Of a stretch of DNA of 64,000 nucleotides, positions 62,348-64,000 are shown one piece after another. The translations under genes were made by a program, and so were the position numbers. The stretch comes from Mactra quadrangularis (taxonomy: Eukaryota > Mollusca > Bivalvia > Venerida > Mactridae): positions 38,439,570 through 38,503,569 of the forward strand of contig CM046294.1 in the NCBI GenBank assembly GCA_025267735.1. Direction: 5' to 3'. How positions within the stretch are numbered: position 1 is the first letter of the stretch; each line of letters opens with the position of its first letter. The notes below the pieces were generated by a model. That model ran no database searches. It was not told where the DNA came from and saw nothing but the letters and a program-made list of their open reading frames with translations.

Positions 62348-62670
62348 ATGGCGACGGGAGGGTTTGATTTTAGAGGCGCATCAGATGAAGTATTTGTTCA
62401 TTTGTGTTCAGTTTGTATGATGACCTACATATTTAATGAAGCCAGTGTATACTGTGAGGATTGTAAACATTACTATTGTGATAATTGTGTAGACCTTCAT
62501 AAAACTGTTCCAGCGTTAAACGATCATGTTCTATTAACTACCAGAGATCGAGGAAAGTTACCAAGTCTACCAACTTCAAGATGTGCCAAACATACAAAGA
62601 ATGTTATTGATATGTATTGTCAATATGACGATGAAGTGGGATGTATTAAATGTATGACCATAAATCACAG
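62348..62670 (+). CDS. Tandem B-box zinc-finger (TRIM-like) protein, first exon
   Basis: ATG at 62348 opens MATGGFDFRGASDEVF. Two B-boxes follow: CSVC...YCEDCKHYYCDNCVDLH (about residues 20-50) and RCAKH...YCQYDDEVGCIKCMTINHR (about 77-108). There is no N-terminal RING; this occurs in many invertebrate TRIM56/TRIM71-like proteins. The codons run to CACAG followed by GTAATT, a plausible splice donor; without splicing, a TAA follows at once. B-box proteins of this class act as ubiquitin-ligase scaffolds, often in innate immunity, but lack of a RING leaves catalytic activity doubtful. Confidence 0.8.
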
Positions 62671-63367
62671 GTAATTCGTTATTTTATTATCCATAACTTT
62701 TTTATTTCACCAATTGTCATTTTTTCATATTACTTCTGCATTAAAATGTCATGTTTTAGTAAACCGTGTTTTTGAGTCAATACAAAGTTTTTTTACAGAT
62801 TCTATACATTTGAACTGTACTGTGTAAATATCAGAGTTAGACACCCTGTCATCATTGAGCAATTTGCATGTTATGTAAAAACGTCCGTTGGCAGCTTGAT
62901 CAGATGGTTTAAAAATGCACATGTATGCAAAAGAAGTTATTTTACGCATTTGTAAAACGCCATTTTATCTATACAAATACATGTCATTGTTTGTGAATAA
63001 CATTGGGTTATGTTACGCTAATATTGGGTTATAATTATAAATCTGAAGAAAAAAATAGCAAGTAAAATGCCATACATCAACAGCTTTATATTTCCTATTC
63101 AGGTGAACATACACATGGCACTTTTCGTACACCAATATTGTTTTTAATTTTCAAATGCTTTGACTGTTTAAGGCTTAACTAAAACTAGGCTATAGGGAGC
63201 TTACTAAAGCTAGTGCAAGAATATCGAGTATGCTTGGTAATCGAATTTCCCATTTCTTCTAGTCAGGAATGATATTTCAGGGTTTTTAGTCAGTATTGTA
63301 GAATGTTATGAATACTTTACGTATACATGTACATATAAACATGTCATGTATGTGGTTTTACTTTCAG

Positions 63368-64000
63368 TGTAAGAACTAACATATTATAACGGACTTTGTT
63401 AAGGACAATACGCATATCGTCCCTGACTTTCTACGAGCAGTAAAGCAAACTCAGATTGATCTAATATCTCGGCTGGTCGTTTTTCATAAAGAGCTTACCG
63501 AGTTACGACAAAACAAAAAAAGATGTCATTGATAGCATTGAGACAACATGATACAAGCTCATAAATATAATTATAATAAATATAAATAATATAATATAAC
63601 AATAATAAGGAAACAAAACGCAGATACTATTCAGAAAGTTGAGGCAAAATTTGATGACCTTAAGGATGATTTGAAAGCTAAGATAACTGTCTTAAACAAT
63701 GAAATACACAAAATTAATAACCTGCTAAAAGACGTAAGGTCAGTGTCCAATAATATTCCTGAAGTTTTAGTTTTGTCATGGCAAAGTAAGGAAGTTGTTT
63801 CTAAAGCTGAAAAACTAAAAAGTGACATAGAACGTGTAAATATTGGTACAAGATTGGCATTTGACCTTGACAGTTCATATAAAACAGTTCTAAATGGGGA
63901 AATATCTAGTCTAGGCAATGCATATAAAACTCCATATCTATATAGGTTTAATATGATCATGGATATAAACCATAATGGTTTTACGAATGATTCATGTTGT
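63368..64000 (+). pseudogene. Damaged downstream part of the B-box/TRIM-like gene (window-truncated)
   Basis: After a candidate acceptor (CTTTCAG, to 63367) a frame reads CKN, a stop (TAA, 63377-63379), then HIITDFVKDNTHIVPDFLRA and on to TGA at 63530-63532. A one-base shift there continues DSIETT before another stop. After an AT microsatellite (about 63560-63600) the frame is open from 63590 to the window end and is coiled-coil-like (QKVEAKFDDLKDDLKAKITV, then NNEIHKINNLLKDV). The order matches the region after the B-boxes in TRIM-like proteins. Also, exon 1 ends in phase 2, whereas this frame needs phase 0. I read it as a pseudogene or a wrongly resolved allele. Confidence 0.55.

Overview
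The window looks like AT-rich animal nuclear DNA: spliced genes with GT-AG introns, tRNA-derived SINEs, a LINE, and several DNA transposons. The TRIM-like B-box gene, the immunoglobulin-superfamily gene and the (CAAA)n-tailed SINE/LINE pair would fit a mollusc, probably a bivalve. That assignment is inference; no database search was possible.

Layout. 1-5.7 kb: two copies of a non-coding dispersed repeat (called R1 here), one carrying a short 5'-inverted LINE fragment. 6.37-10.31 kb: a 3.9-kb element bounded by TTAA and 14-bp inverted repeats. 12.37-14.44 kb: a piggyBac-type remnant with a pogo-like element inserted in it. 14.9-28.7 kb, minus strand: the main gene, 19 coding exons. 28.7-34.1 kb: intergenic, with two large palindromes and a CG-rich repeat block. 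34.1-54.15 kb: three copies of a second long non-coding repeat (R2). The first copy is split by a full-length 5.7-kb LINE (minus strand) and the third by a pogo-like element. 54.16-58.13 kb: a TTAA-flanked foldback element with inverted arms of about 0.75 kb, holding a SINE and a LINE tail. 58.2-61.7 kb: more R1. 62.35 kb to the end: a tandem B-box (TRIM-like) gene, apparently damaged and cut by the window edge.

The most interesting object is the 19-exon gene. The exon sum is 4134 nt, exactly 1378 codons including the stop, with compatible phases at every junction. It encodes a predicted type I receptor of 1377 residues: signal peptide, ten Ig-like domains (one exon each, all phase 1), one FN3 domain, one transmembrane helix and a modular cytoplasmic tail. 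The tail carries an NPxY motif, two YSxx tyrosines, a YxN motif and a proline-rich stretch. It ends in a consensus ITIM (LIYADL) followed 18 residues later by a consensus ITSM (TPYDLV). This is the tail layout of vertebrate inhibitory receptors such as Siglecs and PD-1, here on a probable invertebrate Ig receptor.

The transposable elements can be dated against one another, because R2 copies supply empty sites for the LINE and for one pogo-like element inside the window. The SINEs end in a sequence resembling the LINE 3' end, which suggests the LINE (or a relative) mobilised them.
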